Position numbers and translations under genes: made by a program. This document shows positions 61,999 to 64,000 of a stretch of 64,000 bases of DNA, piece by piece (position 1 is the first letter of the stretch; every line of letters starts with the position of its first letter). A model generated the notes under the pieces. That model ran no database searches. It was not told the origin of the DNA and saw only the letters and a list, made by a program, of their open reading frames with translations. The stretch is from Sulfitobacter sp. D7 (GTDB taxonomy: Bacteria > Pseudomonadota > Alphaproteobacteria > Rhodobacterales > Rhodobacteraceae). The stretch is from assembly GCF_003611275.1 (NCBI RefSeq), contig NZ_CP020698.1:1-64000 (forward strand), written 5' to 3'.

Positions 61999-62900
61999 GG
62001 TGCAAGATGATTGAGCCGAACATTCCGGGTCTGTCCGTCGGCAAGCAATGTTCCCTGCTGTCGATCTCGCGGTCGTCATTTTACTATGAACCCAAGGGTG
62101 AGAGCGAGATGAACCTCGATCTGATGCGCGTCATCGATAAGCAGTTCTTGGAAACCCCGTTTTACGGTGTGCGCCAAATGACGTGGCACCTGCGCAATGA
62201 ACAGCATCTGGTGAACGAAAAGCGCATCCGACGCCTTATGCGGTTGATGGGTCTCATGCCGATCTACCAGAAACCCAACACGAGCAAGGCGGCGAAGGGT
62301 CACAAGATTTACCCCTACCTGCTGCGGGGGCTACGCGTGGATCGGCCAAATCAAGTTTGGTGCGCCGACATCACATATCTACCGATGCGGCGCGGCTTCC
62401 TTTATCTGGTGGCCATCATGGATTGGCACACGCGCAAGGTTCTGGCGTGGCGCATCTCGAACACGTTGGAGGCTGGCTTCTGCGTTGATGCGCTGAATGA
62501 GGCGATCCACAAGTTCGGCCCGCCAGACATAATGAACACGGACCAGGGCAGCCAGTTCACGTCTTTCGCTTGGACGAACAGGTTGCGGAGCGCAAACGTG
62601 CGCATCTCAATGGACGGCAAGGGCCGCTTCCTCCCCTCTCGGGACATCGCTGCGCGATACCCTGCCGGGCAAGGGATCAATATCTTTGTCGAACGGCTGT
62701 GGCGGTCACTGAAGTATGAATGCGTCTACCTGCATGCCTGGGAAACCGGGTCAGAGGCCCGAGATGGCGTCAGAAAATGGATCGAGTTCTACAACCACAA
62801 GCGCCCGCATTCTGCCCTTGGCGGCAAACCACCTGCTGTGGTCTATTGGCAGAGAATTGAAACAACCAACCACGATCAGCAAGTGCAAAGAGTAGCTTAA
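61995..62900 (+). CDS. IS3-family OrfB, catalytic domain with an internal insertion
   Basis: The DDE catalytic region reads WCADITYLPMRRGFLYLVAI (first D), NTDQGSQFTSFAW (second D) and VERLWRSLKYECVYLHAW (E). Between the second and third acids, the usual GRFLDNIFVERL is interrupted by 15 extra residues (PSRDIAARYPAGQG...), encoded by a palindromic insertion at about 62633-62677. The frame is kept. The insertion sits close to the active site, so activity is doubtful. Confidence 0.88.
   Translation: MRCKMIEPNIPGLSVGKQCSLLSISRSSFYYEPKGESEMNLDLMRVIDKQFLETPFYGVRQMTWHLRNEQHLVNEKRIRRLMRLMGLMPIYQKPNTSKAAKGHKIYPYLLRGLRVDRPNQVWCADITYLPMRRGFLYLVAIMDWHTRKVLAWRISNTLEAGFCVDALNEAIHKFGPPDIMNTDQGSQFTSFAWTNRLRSANVRISMDGKGRFLPSRDIAARYPAGQGINIFVERLWRSLKYECVYLHAWETGSEARDGVRKWIEFYNHKRPHSALGGKPPAVVYWQRIETTNHDQQVQRVA
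62633..62677 (+). repeat. Palindromic element inserted in orfB
   Basis: The segment contains ATCGCTGCGCGAT flanked by GGG and CCC, and an outer CCCCT/AAGGG pair, so it can fold into a nested hairpin. It adds 45 bases, a multiple of three, to the transposase gene. REP-like palindromes with a CGCTGCGCG core are common in Rhodobacteraceae by recall. Confidence 0.6.
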
Positions 62901-62959
62901 ACTACGCCAGATCCTGTCCAACAAATGGGGAGTAGCTCACTCGACCTTGGACAGAATAA

Positions 62960-64000
<1,041 letters not shown>

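Larger units (their letters stand above)
61625..62939 (+). mobile_element. IS3-family insertion sequence
   Basis: The ends share an inverted repeat: TGAGCTACCCCCC at 61625 and, on the other strand, TGAGCTACTCCCC ending at 62939, with GGACA nearby on both sides. The size (1315 bp) and the orfA/orfB arrangement fit IS3. Flanking 3-bp sequences differ, so no target duplication is evident. Confidence 0.85.

Overview
The window looks like part of a large low-copy repABC plasmid or chromid from a marine Rhodobacteraceae (Roseobacter-group) bacterium. The evidence is the repABC replication/partition operon with an antisense RNA and palindromic partition sites, alphaproteobacterial plasmid backbone genes (large ParB-like protein, SSB, DUF932 remnant), many insertion sequences of different families, and a type I-secreted RTX protein. 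All names rest on reading the translated sequence; no database search was run.

Layout. (1) 1-6.6 kb: repA-repB-repC with a counter-transcribed RNA between repB and repC, an AT-rich candidate origin inside repC, two identical palindromes at the repC stop (candidate parS), then a large ParB-like gene and a small hypothetical gene. (2) 6.6-14 kb: accessory backbone, partly decayed: IS1380 element, Fic protein, broken H-NS-like gene, SSB gene with a frameshifted tail, ParDE-type toxin-antitoxin pair, CDF metal transporter, broken DUF932 gene. (3) 14-19.7 kb: a six-gene leftward operon for quinone/electrophile detoxification (WrbA, pirin, glutathionyl-hydroquinone reductase type GST, VOC dioxygenase-like, DoxX, F420-type reductase) with a divergent LysR regulator. 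(4) 19.7-22.5 kb: IS630 remnant, RcnB-like protein, the tail of a second repC, and a gene cut by an IS6-family element. (5) 22.5-28.7 kb: a gamma-resorcylate (2,6-dihydroxybenzoate) catabolic segment in the order graF-graC-graB, plus an alpha/beta hydrolase and a GMC oxidoreductase, bounded by two different IS6-family elements. The resorcinol hydroxylase genes are absent. (6) 28.7-55.7 kb: a surface polysaccharide locus with a KpsM/KpsE/KpsT-type ABC exporter, sulfotransferases, glycosyltransferases including a 2021-residue multidomain enzyme with a galectin-like segment, two proteins of the GNGPSL (GT42/DUF115-like) type, a CMP-sugar synthetase-like gene linked to a 2-hydroxyacid dehydrogenase, GalE, coiled-coil proteins and a methyltransferase-like protein. 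(7) 55.7-64 kb: mobile-element rubble (IS3 fragment, IS110/IS1111 element, broken IS30), an RTX protein with four 306-bp repeats, an intact-looking IS3 element whose orfB carries a palindromic insertion, and the start of a UDP-galactopyranose mutase gene that runs off the window.

How the parts work together: the replicon carries a capsule or exopolysaccharide programme. Sugars are activated (GalE, UDP-galactopyranose mutase, a cytidylyltransferase), assembled and sulfated by the transferases, and exported by the Kps-type transporter; the RTX protein is probably another cell-surface product. Two metabolic modules, quinone stress defence and hydroxyquinol-type aromatic catabolism, have been added by transfer. 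The GMC gene lost the first base of its start codon to an IS end, and the neighbouring polysaccharide gene at 28.74 kb lost everything but its tail. The most unusual items are the giant glycosyltransferase with the galectin-like segment, the SGNH-GT-GT42-like fusion, the cytidylyltransferase/dehydrogenase module, and the palindrome placed in frame inside a transposase.
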